The position numbers were made by a program, and so were the translations under genes. 64,000 nucleotides of DNA from assembly GCA_038534195.1 (NCBI GenBank), contig JBCAXE010000001.1, positions 62,001 through 126,000 on the forward strand, in the 5' to 3' direction. The notes below the pieces were generated by a model that made no database searches, was not told where the DNA came from, and was given only the letters and a program-made list of their open reading frames with translations. The stretch's first letter is position 1. Every line of letters begins with the position of its first letter. This stretch comes from JAJFFW01 sp038534195 (GTDB lineage Bacteria; Pseudomonadota; Alphaproteobacteria; Caulobacterales; Parvularculaceae). This document shows, piece by piece, positions 1 to 7,659 of the stretch.

Positions 1-46
1 CGATTAATCATGCTTCCAGTGAGGCCGTGGTGGGCGCCAGCCGGTC

Positions 47-955
47 TTAGAATGTGGCCGCAAAAAGCGGCCGGTCGTTCGAAACGCCTGCGCGCTTCAT
101 GCCGTCGGAATTCCAGGCGAAAGCAATCTCCCCATCGCGCGATACGGCGATCACGCCGCCGTCGCCGCCAAGGCGACCAACGTCCTTGATCAATTCGTTC
201 GCGGCCTGTTGTAGACCGGCGCCTTGGTAACGCACGCGGCTCGCTACGTCCTGGGCGCCGCCAGCCAGGATGAAATATTCGCCGAGCCCCGTGCAGGAGG
301 TTGCGACGAATTCGTCCGCCCACGTCCCTGCGCCGATCAAGGGCGTGTCTCCGACGCGGCCTTCAAGCTTACCGAAGACCCCGCCGGTCGATGTGGCGGC
401 GGCGAGGTGGCCGGTATTGTCGAGAGCGACAGCGCCGACCGTGCCGGGACCGAGTTCGGCTTCAGTCATCTCCTCGGGCAGAACCCCAATGGGCGTCACA
501 TAATAACCCGCCGGATCGTCAACAAAGTTGAGGCCGTTTTTACGGCAGAAATTCTCAGCGCCCTTTCCCGTCAACATGACGTGCGGCGTCTTATCCATGA
601 CCGCGCGCGCCGCTTTAATGGGGCTTTTCAAATGCGCGACGGCGGCGACGGCGCCTGCGCGTCGCTTTAGCGACGGCAGCTCGGAAGGAGCGCCGCCCAC
701 CATTATCGAAGCGTCGAGTTCGGCGTATCCCGCCTGATTTGGCGGCGCGCCCTTGCCGGCGATGTAATGGCCGCTTTCTTCCATCGCGACGACCATCGCC
801 TCAACAACGTCGACCGCAGGCCTTCCGTCCAAGAGCATTTTTTCGCCTTCCGCCGTCAGGCCCGCAAGATGCTCATTGGCTTTCGAATAGTCTCGGCCCG
901 CGCGCGCGCCGGCGCCGCCGTGCAGTGCGAGTGCGATCTTTGTTGAAGTGGTCAT
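47..955 (-). CDS. Isoaspartyl peptidase/L-asparaginase (Ntn-hydrolase, plant type)
   Basis: A 302-residue protein of the threonine-type Ntn hydrolases that cleave isoaspartyl dipeptides and asparagine. The stretch GTVGAVALDNTGHLAAATST carries the family's autocleavage site: the Thr after the first Gly becomes the N-terminal nucleophile of the beta subunit. The N-terminal ALHGGAGA motif is also typical. The frame stays open 20 codons further upstream, but homologues begin near MTTSTKIALALHGG, so the ATG at 955 is chosen. It is divergent from gpmA, with about 95 bases between the two start codons. The family is recognised with confidence. Substrate preference (isoaspartyl peptides versus asparagine) cannot be read from the sequence. 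Confidence 0.9.
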   Translation of the reverse strand: MTTSTKIALALHGGAGARAGRDYSKANEHLAGLTAEGEKMLLDGRPAVDVVEAMVVAMEESGHYIAGKGAPPNQAGYAELDASIMVGGAPSELPSLKRRAGAVAAVAHLKSPIKAARAVMDKTPHVMLTGKGAENFCRKNGLNFVDDPAGYYVTPIGVLPEEMTEAELGPGTVGAVALDNTGHLAAATSTGGVFGKLEGRVGDTPLIGAGTWADEFVATSCTGLGEYFILAGGAQDVASRVRYQGAGLQQAANELIKDVGRLGGDGGVIAVSRDGEIAFAWNSDGMKRAGVSNDRPLFAATF

Positions 956-1050
956 GATGGTGATCCCGCCTTGGAGCCTGCTTTCTATGACACGCCTAGC
1001 CAAAGGCGTCAGCAAGATTTATGAGAGCCTTTCGACCACAGGAGATAGGT

Positions 1051-1776
1051 ATGGCGCGGTTAGCGTTGGTGCGGCATGGGCAGAGCGAATGGAATCTAGC
1101 GAACCGGTTTACCGGCTGGGTTGATGTTAAACTCACCAAAGCAGGTGAGGCGCAGGCGAAGAGAGCCGGAGCATTATTGAAGGAGACGGGCGTTGAATTC
1201 TCAGGCGCTTACACGTCCGTCCTGCAACGCGCGATCAAAACTCTTTTTCTTGCGATGGAAGAAATGGATCGCCTGTGGTTACCGGTAATCAAGGATTGGC
1301 GATTGAACGAGCGCCATTATGGCGGTCTCACCGGTCTGGATAAAAAAGAAACCGCCGAACGACATGGGGCTGATCAGGTGAAAATCTGGCGGCGCAGTTA
1401 TGATATTCCGCCGCCAGATATGTTGGAGGACAGCCCGTACAATGCGGCGAACGACCTGCGCTACGGCGCTCTCAATTCCTCTGACATTCCTATGACAGAG
1501 TCATTAAAGACGACGCTCGATCGGGTGCAGCCCTATTGGGAAGCGGAAATCGTCCCGCGTCTGATTGCAAATGAGTCGCTCATCATCGCAGCCCACGGTA
1601 ATTCTTTACGGGCGTTGGTGAAACTTATGTTCGACGTTTCCAAGGACGATATCGTCAATGTGGAAATACCGACAGGCAATCCGCTCTTGATTGATTTAAA
1701 GCCTGGATCGGTCTCGCCGGCCGACGCGCGATATCTGGATCAGGACCGCGCAAGCACGCTGCCAGACCTGCCCTAA
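1051..1776 (+). CDS. gpmA: 2,3-bisphosphoglycerate-dependent phosphoglycerate mutase
   Basis: A 241-residue cytosolic glycolytic enzyme interconverting 3- and 2-phosphoglycerate. The phosphohistidine motif LVRHGQSEWN lies at the N-terminus, followed by the substrate motifs RFTGWVDVKL and NERHYGGLTG; AAHGNSLRALVK near the C-terminus supplies the second catalytic His. An open frame reaches back to 1021, but the ATG at 1051 has a GGAG-type ribosome site (bases 1041-1045) and matches the usual start MARLALVRHG. The gene ends 4 bases before the convergent HxlR-family gene. Length and motifs are those of the dPGM family. Confidence 0.95.
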   Translation: MARLALVRHGQSEWNLANRFTGWVDVKLTKAGEAQAKRAGALLKETGVEFSGAYTSVLQRAIKTLFLAMEEMDRLWLPVIKDWRLNERHYGGLTGLDKKETAERHGADQVKIWRRSYDIPPPDMLEDSPYNAANDLRYGALNSSDIPMTESLKTTLDRVQPYWEAEIVPRLIANESLIIAAHGNSLRALVKLMFDVSKDDIVNVEIPTGNPLLIDLKPGSVSPADARYLDQDRASTLPDLP

Positions 1777-1780
1777 CGGT

Positions 1781-2491
1781 CTAGCGCTTCGCCGCATCGG
1801 CGGCGATCAGGGCGGCGACTTCCATTTCCATTTTCCCACCGGGGCTAATCGCGCCCAGCAAATGATCAAGAACGCTCTCATCACCGGAGAGCGCGCAACG
1901 CTCTTTGACCTCGTTCAGGTTCAATTCGTGACGCATGCCGCGCATCAAGGTCGTTACATCGGTTTTGATCGTTGCGACGGCCGGCGCGTCCGTGCCGCGC
2001 CGAGCGGTGAGCTCATTGTTCATAAAGAAGTAGCTGTAGGCGTGTTCATCGATGAACAGATGCGCCACATAGTTTGAATGTTCATCAGGCGAGAGATTGC
2101 TAAAAATCTCTATGGCGAGCGCGACCGAGTCAGGCTGGAGATTGTCCGAGTAGATACAATCACGCGGCGGCGATGGTTCTTCTCGGTTCATAAAATACTC
2201 GATAGACCAGAACATGAGCGCCCGCACTGTGGGCCGCAGCTTTTCGCCGGTCGCGGTTAATCGGTACTCAGTGCGGCCGTCGCCCGTCGGCGCAGTGATC
2301 AAGGACGCCTCGTCGAGCTCTTTGAGCCGCTTGCTTAAGAGGTTTGTTCCAAGGCCGGGGAGGGCTGCATGAATGTCGCCAAACCGCAGCGGACCGAGAA
2401 ACAGCTCTCTGAGAATCAAGAGCGTCCAACGTTCGCCGAGAAGGTCTAGCGCATAGGCGAGGATACAATCCTGATTGTAAGTCCTTGACAT
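1781..2491 (-). CDS. HxlR-family transcriptional regulator
   Basis: A 236-residue protein. Residues about 8-100 form the winged-helix HxlR domain (start MSRTYNQDCILAYALDLLGE, then RWTLLILRELFLGPLRFGDI), which binds DNA as a dimer. The remaining 130 residues form an extra domain, rich in acidic and hydrophobic residues and of unknown ligand, seen in longer HxlR proteins. The start ATG has an AGGA ribosome site. The gene is divergent from a small secreted protein gene, and the shared intergenic region holds an inverted repeat over that gene's promoter, so it is a likely local regulator. The inducing signal is unknown. Confidence 0.88.
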   Translation of the reverse strand: MSRTYNQDCILAYALDLLGERWTLLILRELFLGPLRFGDIHAALPGLGTNLLSKRLKELDEASLITAPTGDGRTEYRLTATGEKLRPTVRALMFWSIEYFMNREEPSPPRDCIYSDNLQPDSVALAIEIFSNLSPDEHSNYVAHLFIDEHAYSYFFMNNELTARRGTDAPAVATIKTDVTTLMRGMRHELNLNEVKERCALSGDESVLDHLLGAISPGGKMEMEVAALIAADAAKR

Positions 2492-2583
2492 TCCTAAGAA
2501 TTCCTCCGGGCGCGCCGCCGTCGCGACATCATTTCTTGTTGTTTTTCGTCTTGTACCATAGTGCGAGGCTCATAAAAATATTC

Positions 2584-2623
2584 TTGACACTTTAATTTTA
2601 TATAGTATACGCAGTGGTGTACT
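2584..2623 (+). promoter_or_regulatory. Promoter with overlapping inverted repeat (candidate HxlR operator)
   Basis: TTGACA at 2584-2589 and TATACG at 2606-2611 are 16 bp apart and point towards the small secreted protein gene. Over the -10 lies the inverted repeat AGTATAC (2604-2610), 6 bp, GTGTACT (2617-2623), with one mismatch between arms. Spaced GTATAC-like half-sites suit HxlR-family dimers, and the HxlR gene is the divergent neighbour. The promoter elements are seen directly; the assignment of the operator is inferred. Confidence 0.5.
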
Positions 2624-2656
2624 TTTAGACCCGCTAAGGCCAAAGGAGGCCATTCG

Positions 2657-2941
2657 ATGAAAAAAATTCTTTCCACCGGAATGATCGCTGCGCTTGGAAT
2701 GTTCGCCAGCGCCGCTTCAGCAAGCACGACGCAGGAAAACGTCGCTTTGTGCGTCGCAGCATTAGACAGTCAGGGCATCGCCCCTAGCGCTGATTACGCG
2801 CCGAAATTCAAGGGAAGCCGCGGCGGCGGTTTGAAGAAGGTCACCCTTTTGCTGACGCCTCTGTCGGGCGACGGCGACCGTATTGAAGCAATTTGCAGCA
2901 TCAAGCGCGGCGAAGTGGTCGATATTGCCGTGAAAAACTAG
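2657..2941 (+). CDS. Small secreted protein of unknown function
   Basis: A 94-residue protein with a clear Sec signal peptide (MKKILSTGMIAALGMFASAA, cleavage probably after ASA near residue 22). The mature part is about 70 residues with two cysteines (in ALCVAAL and EAICSIK) that could form one disulfide in the periplasm. A strong AAAGGAGG ribosome site precedes the ATG, and a canonical terminator follows. I do not recognise the family. A single-gene transcript with a strong promoter and an operator-like repeat, divergent from an HxlR regulator, suggests a conditionally induced periplasmic protein. Confidence 0.75.
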   Translation: MKKILSTGMIAALGMFASAASASTTQENVALCVAALDSQGIAPSADYAPKFKGSRGGGLKKVTLLLTPLSGDGDRIEAICSIKRGEVVDIAVKN

Positions 2942-2983
2942 CACCCGAAAGTCTGGGCGTTCGACCCTTTGTCCAGACAAACT

Positions 2984-3016
2984 AAAACGCCCGCCAGTTT
3001 GGGCGGGCGTTTTTTG
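2984..3016 (+). terminator. Rho-independent terminator
   Basis: A 10-bp GC-rich stem (AACGCCCGCC pairing with GGCGGGCGTT) with a short loop is followed by a run of T. It ends the transcript of the small secreted protein. Because the stem begins with A residues, it may also act on the convergent hydrolase gene. Confidence 0.9.
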
Positions 3017-3033
3017 TTGCCAATTGATCGAAT

Positions 3034-3930
3034 TTATTCGGACGCGGTCAGCGATCGATATGCCGTGCGCGTCATGCGTTCGCTGTTGATGAACCCTTGG
3101 CCCCAATCATCAGCATATTTTTTCAAAGGATCGGCGGCGACAACGGCGTCCTCGTCAAGACCTTTGTCAATTTGCGCTTGGACCAATGAGCGAACGTCTT
3201 TCAGCATCGTGACGGTTTTCTGTAAATCATCACGTGTCGCCAGCGGGCCATGGCCGGGAATGATCTTTGTTTCCTCATCGGTCTTTTTCAAAACCCACTC
3301 ATGGGTCTCGATATATCCGCCAAGATCGCCGCCCGCTTCCAGGTCAATGAATGGAAAACCGCCATTGAAAAAGACATCGCCCATGTGGACGACATTCTTG
3401 TCCTTGAAGAAAATAATCGCGTCGCCGTCCGTATGGGCGTTTTGCGGATGGGCGATGTAGATGTCCCGGTCGTTCCAGTAAAAGGAAATCGACTTGGAAA
3501 AAGTGATCACCGGCAATGCTGCTTCAGGAGCGGGTGGCGTTACGTTTCCGCCAGCGCGCGTGAGCCCTTCTTTGAGGCGTTTGCGAACGTTATCATGGGC
3601 GACGATATGAGCGCCGCCTTCGCCGAACGCCTCATTGCCGCCAGTGTGATCGCCGTGGAAATGGGTGTTGATGACAAAGGCGACGTCTTTGTCTGTGATC
3701 GTCTTAATCGCCGCCATAATCTTTTCAGAGAGAGGCGCAAACTGATCATCAACAATGAATGCGCCGTCGTCGCCGGCAGACAGTCCAATGTTGCCGCCCG
3801 CGCCTTGCAACATATAAAGCCCCTCGGTCACCTCGGTGGGCTTGATCTCAACGTCTGAGAAATCTCGCTGTGCGGCGGCCGAGGATGCGACGAGCAGAGC
3901 GCCGGCGAACGCAGTGATAAATGGTCTCAT
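3034..3930 (-). CDS. Secreted metallo-beta-lactamase-fold hydrolase
   Basis: A 298-residue protein with an N-terminal signal peptide (MRPFITAFAGALLVASSAAA, cleavage before QRDFSD). The metal-binding motif THFHGDHTGG is complete, followed by a distal His in VHMGDVFFN and in IPGHGPLA, so the dinuclear metal site appears intact. The protein acts in the periplasm. The family includes class B lactamases, quinoprotein-relay (SoxH-like) and other hydrolases; the substrate cannot be deduced. It is convergent with the small secreted protein gene and divergent from the DAHP synthase gene. Confidence 0.85.
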   Translation of the reverse strand: MRPFITAFAGALLVASSAAAQRDFSDVEIKPTEVTEGLYMLQGAGGNIGLSAGDDGAFIVDDQFAPLSEKIMAAIKTITDKDVAFVINTHFHGDHTGGNEAFGEGGAHIVAHDNVRKRLKEGLTRAGGNVTPPAPEAALPVITFSKSISFYWNDRDIYIAHPQNAHTDGDAIIFFKDKNVVHMGDVFFNGGFPFIDLEAGGDLGGYIETHEWVLKKTDEETKIIPGHGPLATRDDLQKTVTMLKDVRSLVQAQIDKGLDEDAVVAADPLKKYADDWGQGFINSERMTRTAYRSLTASE

Positions 3931-4112
3931 AAATTTCCCCTTCCTGAGAATTTTCGATCTGGTAACAGGTGGCCAAAGGAAAGCGAAGTCACAATCGCTT
4001 GCATTTAGACGCTGTGGTCAAATCTTGCGAATTTCTAATCGTTATCAGCAGGATATGTTGCAGGCCAACCGCCCGTCCGGTAAGGGAGTGGGCTTGTTTT
4101 GGAGATGAATCG

Positions 4113-5471
4113 ATGAGTTGGAGTCCAGACGCGTGGCGCGCAAAACCTGCCCGCCATATCCCTGAAGATTACCCGGACGAAGACCATCTTTCGACGGTCG
4201 AACGGGAGTTGGCGGGGTATCCGCCGCTGGTTTTTGCGGGTGAGGTGCGAACCTTACGGGCGGCCCTGGCGGATGTGGCGCGCGGGGAAGCTTTTTTGCT
4301 TCAGGGGGGTGACTGCGCCGAAAGCTTCAAGGAATTTCATCCGGATAATATCCGCGACACGTTCCGCGTCTTGCTCCAAATGTCGGTGGCGCTGACGTTT
4401 GGCGCGGCCATGCCGGTCGTGAAAGTTGGCCGGATCGCGGGGCAGTTCGCCAAGCCGAGATCGTCGCCCACAGAAACCTCGAACGGAACGACGCTTCCCA
4501 GCTATCGGGGCGATAATATTAACGGGATGGAGTTCGAGCACGCCGCGCGCCAACCGGACCCGACCCGGCTTTTGAGAGCGTACGGACAGGCGGCGTCGAC
4601 GCTCAACCTAATCCGGGCTTTCGCCACTGGCGGTTATGCGGATTTGCATAATGTCCATCGATGGAACCTCGAATTTGTCTCCAACAATCCGCAGGTCGAT
4701 CGCTACCGGTCCCTGGCGGACAGGATTTCTGAAGCGATTACATTCATGGAAGCCTGCGGCGTCACAGGCCGCGAAGTGCGCGCGCTGCGCGAAGTGAGTT
4801 TTTACACAAGCCACGAAGCGCTGTTGCTCGGTTACGAAGAGGCGATGACCCGCGTCGATTCCACCACTGGCAATTGGTACGACACGTCCGCGCATATGGT
4901 CTGGATTGGGGATCGAACGCGTCAGCCGGACGGCGCCCATGTGGAGTTTTGCAGCGGGATTCAGAATCCAATCGGCGTTAAGTGCGGCCCGACACTTAAC
5001 GCGGAAGACCTCCTGACGCTTCTGGACAAGCTTGATCCGGACAATGAAGCGGGGCGCATCGTCCTGATCGCTCGGTTCGGCGCGGAAAATGTGGAAGCGG
5101 GTTTGCCGCCGCTCGTTCAAGCCGTGACCGAAGCTGGCCGCAACGTCGTCTGGTCCTGTGATCCCATGCACGGAAACACCATCAAAGCAGAAAACGGATA
5201 CAAAACCCGGCGGTTTGAGTCCGTCCTGGCCGAAGTTCGCTCGTTCTTCGATGTGTGTCGTTCGGAAGGCGCGCACCCTGGCGGTGTTCATTTTGAAATG
5301 ACAGGCCAGAATGTCACTGAGTGCCTCGGCGGCGCGCAAGACATTTCCGAAGCCGACTTGTCGTCGCGTTACCATACCCATTGCGATCCGAGGCTGAACG
5401 CAAGTCAGGCGCTAGAGCTCGCCTTTATTCTTGCTGATAAGTTAAAATTTGATCGTGAAGCCCGGAATTAA
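4113..5471 (+). CDS. Class II (plant-type) DAHP synthase
   Basis: A 452-residue cytosolic enzyme for the first step of the shikimate pathway (phosphoenolpyruvate plus erythrose 4-phosphate). Class II motifs are all visible: LLQGGDCAESF (metal Cys), NPIGVKCGP, VWSCDPMHGNT and GGVHFEMTGQNVTECLGG. The frame is open to 3969, but homologues begin near MSWSPDAWR and a GGAGAT ribosome site stands just before the ATG at 4113. It is a single gene here, about 120 bases before the Gfo/Idh gene. Confidence 0.95.
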   Translation: MSWSPDAWRAKPARHIPEDYPDEDHLSTVERELAGYPPLVFAGEVRTLRAALADVARGEAFLLQGGDCAESFKEFHPDNIRDTFRVLLQMSVALTFGAAMPVVKVGRIAGQFAKPRSSPTETSNGTTLPSYRGDNINGMEFEHAARQPDPTRLLRAYGQAASTLNLIRAFATGGYADLHNVHRWNLEFVSNNPQVDRYRSLADRISEAITFMEACGVTGREVRALREVSFYTSHEALLLGYEEAMTRVDSTTGNWYDTSAHMVWIGDRTRQPDGAHVEFCSGIQNPIGVKCGPTLNAEDLLTLLDKLDPDNEAGRIVLIARFGAENVEAGLPPLVQAVTEAGRNVVWSCDPMHGNTIKAENGYKTRRFESVLAEVRSFFDVCRSEGAHPGGVHFEMTGQNVTECLGGAQDISEADLSSRYHTHCDPRLNASQALELAFILADKLKFDREARN

Positions 5472-5590
5472 AGGGCTCGGCCGTCCCGGATGAAACACCG
5501 GGAAATATTGTTTGATGCTCTCGCGGGATGCGCCAAGCTCCTACACTGGTTACTCTCGTCATAACGCAAAACGTGTGAGAGAGGCGATAA

Positions 5591-6496
5591 GTGTCTGCGG
5601 CGGCGGCGAAAAATGTAGAAGCCACAACCCTCCGGGCAGGGATCGTCGGCGCTGGCGTGTTTGGCGGATATCATGCGCAAAAATATGACGCCCTTGGCGG
5701 TGTTGCGCTGACCTCAATCTTCGACACGGATATTGGCCGAGCAAAGGCTTTGGCGGATCGCTTCGGGGCGACTTTCTATACAGACTATTCTTTGTTCCTT
5801 AAAAGCGTTGATCTCGTATCAATCACGTCACCTGCGACGACCCATTTCGATATGGCCCGCGCCGCCATCTCTGGCGGAAAGCACTGTCTGGTTGAAAAGC
5901 CGATCGCGCTTGAGGCGACGCATGCGACGGCGCTTATCGAGCAGGCGACGCAAGCGGACGTGTGCTTGCAAGTGGGGCATCAGGAGCGTTTTGTCGCCAA
6001 CGCGGCGAAGCTTTTCAAAGACGCAGAAAATGTGGATGACGTCGCCTGGCGTCGTTGCGGCGTTGGAACAGGGCGTTGCGAGGATGTAAGCGTTGTCTTT
6101 GACTTGATGATCCATGACTTGGATCTGGCGCGGCAATTCGACTTTGGGGAGCCCCTTTCGATCCATGCGGCGGGCGATGAAAATGAAGTCAGCGCCGTCC
6201 TGAACTTTGTAAACGGCCGTCGGTTTGAATTTTTTGCGAGCCGTCGCGCGTCCATTCAGGATAGGTCAATGGCGGTCAAGTGCGGCGATCAAAGCATGCG
6301 TTACGACTTCGCCGTTAAGAATAGAAAGATCGCCGATCCCCTGATGACAAGTGTCGAGAGTTTTGTAGCCTCCGTTCGGAATAATGAACCAACGGCGATT
6401 TCCGGCGAGGATGGTCTTCGCGCACTGGAGTGGGCTTGCGCAATCGAAGAAGCCTGGCGCGCCAGCGCAGCGATAATGGAAGAGGCGGTGGCGTGA
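5591..6496 (+). CDS. Gfo/Idh/MocA-family oxidoreductase (candidate GnnA)
   Basis: A 301-residue NAD(P)-dependent dehydrogenase with a Rossmann motif GIVGAGVFGGYHAQK near residue 17 and the family motif CLVEKPIAL. It starts with GTG at 5591 after a GAGAGAGG-like site. Its 3' end overlaps the start of a DegT-family aminotransferase in a GTGA junction, so the two are translationally coupled. Such a pair fits 3-oxidation and 3-amination of a sugar nucleotide. In several alphaproteobacteria, GnnA and GnnB make the UDP-2,3-diaminoglucose precursor of lipid A. That assignment is inferred from pairing and motif context only; an O-antigen sugar is the alternative. Confidence 0.8.
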   Translation: MSAAAAKNVEATTLRAGIVGAGVFGGYHAQKYDALGGVALTSIFDTDIGRAKALADRFGATFYTDYSLFLKSVDLVSITSPATTHFDMARAAISGGKHCLVEKPIALEATHATALIEQATQADVCLQVGHQERFVANAAKLFKDAENVDDVAWRRCGVGTGRCEDVSVVFDLMIHDLDLARQFDFGEPLSIHAAGDENEVSAVLNFVNGRRFEFFASRRASIQDRSMAVKCGDQSMRYDFAVKNRKIADPLMTSVESFVASVRNNEPTAISGEDGLRALEWACAIEEAWRASAAIMEEAVA

Positions 6497-7659
6497 ACGG
6501 CGTTGCGAACTTGTCGCTTGTTGAGAATAGCCAACTGGGTGAAATCGCCTTCATCGATCTCAAAGCGCAGCAGAAACAAATCCGTAGTCGTATTGAAAAG
6601 CGTCTCGGCAATATTCTCGACCATGGACGTTATATCGCCGGACCGGAAATCGAAGAATTTGAACAAGCGCTCGCCGATTGGACCGGAGCTGCAGGCGCTG
6701 TCGCCTGCGGCAGCGGGACAGCCGCACTTATCCTACCGCTTCTTGCGCTTGGTGTTACGGCCGGTGACGCCGTTTTCCTACCGGCGTTCACCTACAACGC
6801 GACCGCGAATGCCGTGTTGTTGGCAGGTGCGACGCCGGTTTTCGTCGATGTCGATCCGAAGACCTTTAATATCGATCCTGATGATTTAGAACGACGCCTA
6901 TCTGACGTGAAAGAAGCCGGACATCTTGCGCCGCGCGCCATTATCCCAGTGGATATATTCGGATCGCCAGCAGATTATCCAAGATTGTCGGAGATTGCGG
7001 CTCGCGAGGATCTATTCCTGTTAGCGGACGGCGCGCAAAGCTTCGGCGGCGCCATCGGCGATCGCTCCGTAGGAAATCTTGCGCCAGTAACCGCAATGAG
7101 CTTTTTTCCCGGAAAAGCGCTGGGCGCATATGGCGATGCGGGCGCGGTTTTGACGCAAGACGCCTCGCTGCTGGAGACATGGCGGTCGATCCGGTGGCAC
7201 GGCACCGACGACATGCGAAAAAATTCTATCCGTGTCGGGTTTAACGGGCGCATGGACAGTATGCAAGCGGCCGTCCTGCTTGAGAAGCTCGCCATTGCCG
7301 ATGAAGAGTTGGACGCCCGTCGGCGTATCGCTGCATACTTCGATGATCGATTAGCGTCCGTTGCGCGGCCGCAAGAACATGTGCGAGACGCGCAATCGGG
7401 GTGCAATTATTATTCGATACGGATCGATGGACGCGATGGCGTCGCTGCGAGGCTCAAAGCGCGCGGCGTGCCGACGGCGGTCTACTACGCAACGCCGCTC
7501 CACAAGATGCCGGCGTTCTCAGATTATGCGCCTGATAGTGGTTTGCCGGTGACCGAAGCCCTTTGCACTGATATTTTGTCATTGCCCATGCATCCCTATC
7601 TGACACCGGACCAGATGACTTATATTTGCGACTGCGTTATCGCTTCCTTGGGTGCATAA
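6493..7659 (+). CDS. DegT/DnrJ/EryC1/StrS sugar aminotransferase (candidate GnnB)
   Basis: A 388-residue PLP enzyme that transfers an amino group to a keto sugar nucleotide. It begins with the family start FIDLKAQQKQI, has the cofactor-lysine region MSFFPGKALGAYGDAGA, and has the RVGFNGRMDSMQAAVLL motif typical of the WlbC/GnnB group. The start is the GTG at 6493, overlapping the stop of the oxidoreductase (GTGA), with AGAGG just upstream. The 3' end overlaps the convergent permease gene by 40 bases. It is likely the second enzyme of a two-step sugar amination; the exact sugar is not known. Confidence 0.85.
   Translation: MNGVANLSLVENSQLGEIAFIDLKAQQKQIRSRIEKRLGNILDHGRYIAGPEIEEFEQALADWTGAAGAVACGSGTAALILPLLALGVTAGDAVFLPAFTYNATANAVLLAGATPVFVDVDPKTFNIDPDDLERRLSDVKEAGHLAPRAIIPVDIFGSPADYPRLSEIAAREDLFLLADGAQSFGGAIGDRSVGNLAPVTAMSFFPGKALGAYGDAGAVLTQDASLLETWRSIRWHGTDDMRKNSIRVGFNGRMDSMQAAVLLEKLAIADEELDARRRIAAYFDDRLASVARPQEHVRDAQSGCNYYSIRIDGRDGVAARLKARGVPTAVYYATPLHKMPAFSDYAPDSGLPVTEALCTDILSLPMHPYLTPDQMTYICDCVIASLGA

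Noticed and set aside
4608..5381. Minus-strand open frame (257 codons) opposite the DAHP synthase gene
   Set aside because: Antisense to a fully conserved enzyme, no ribosome site or recognisable domain.
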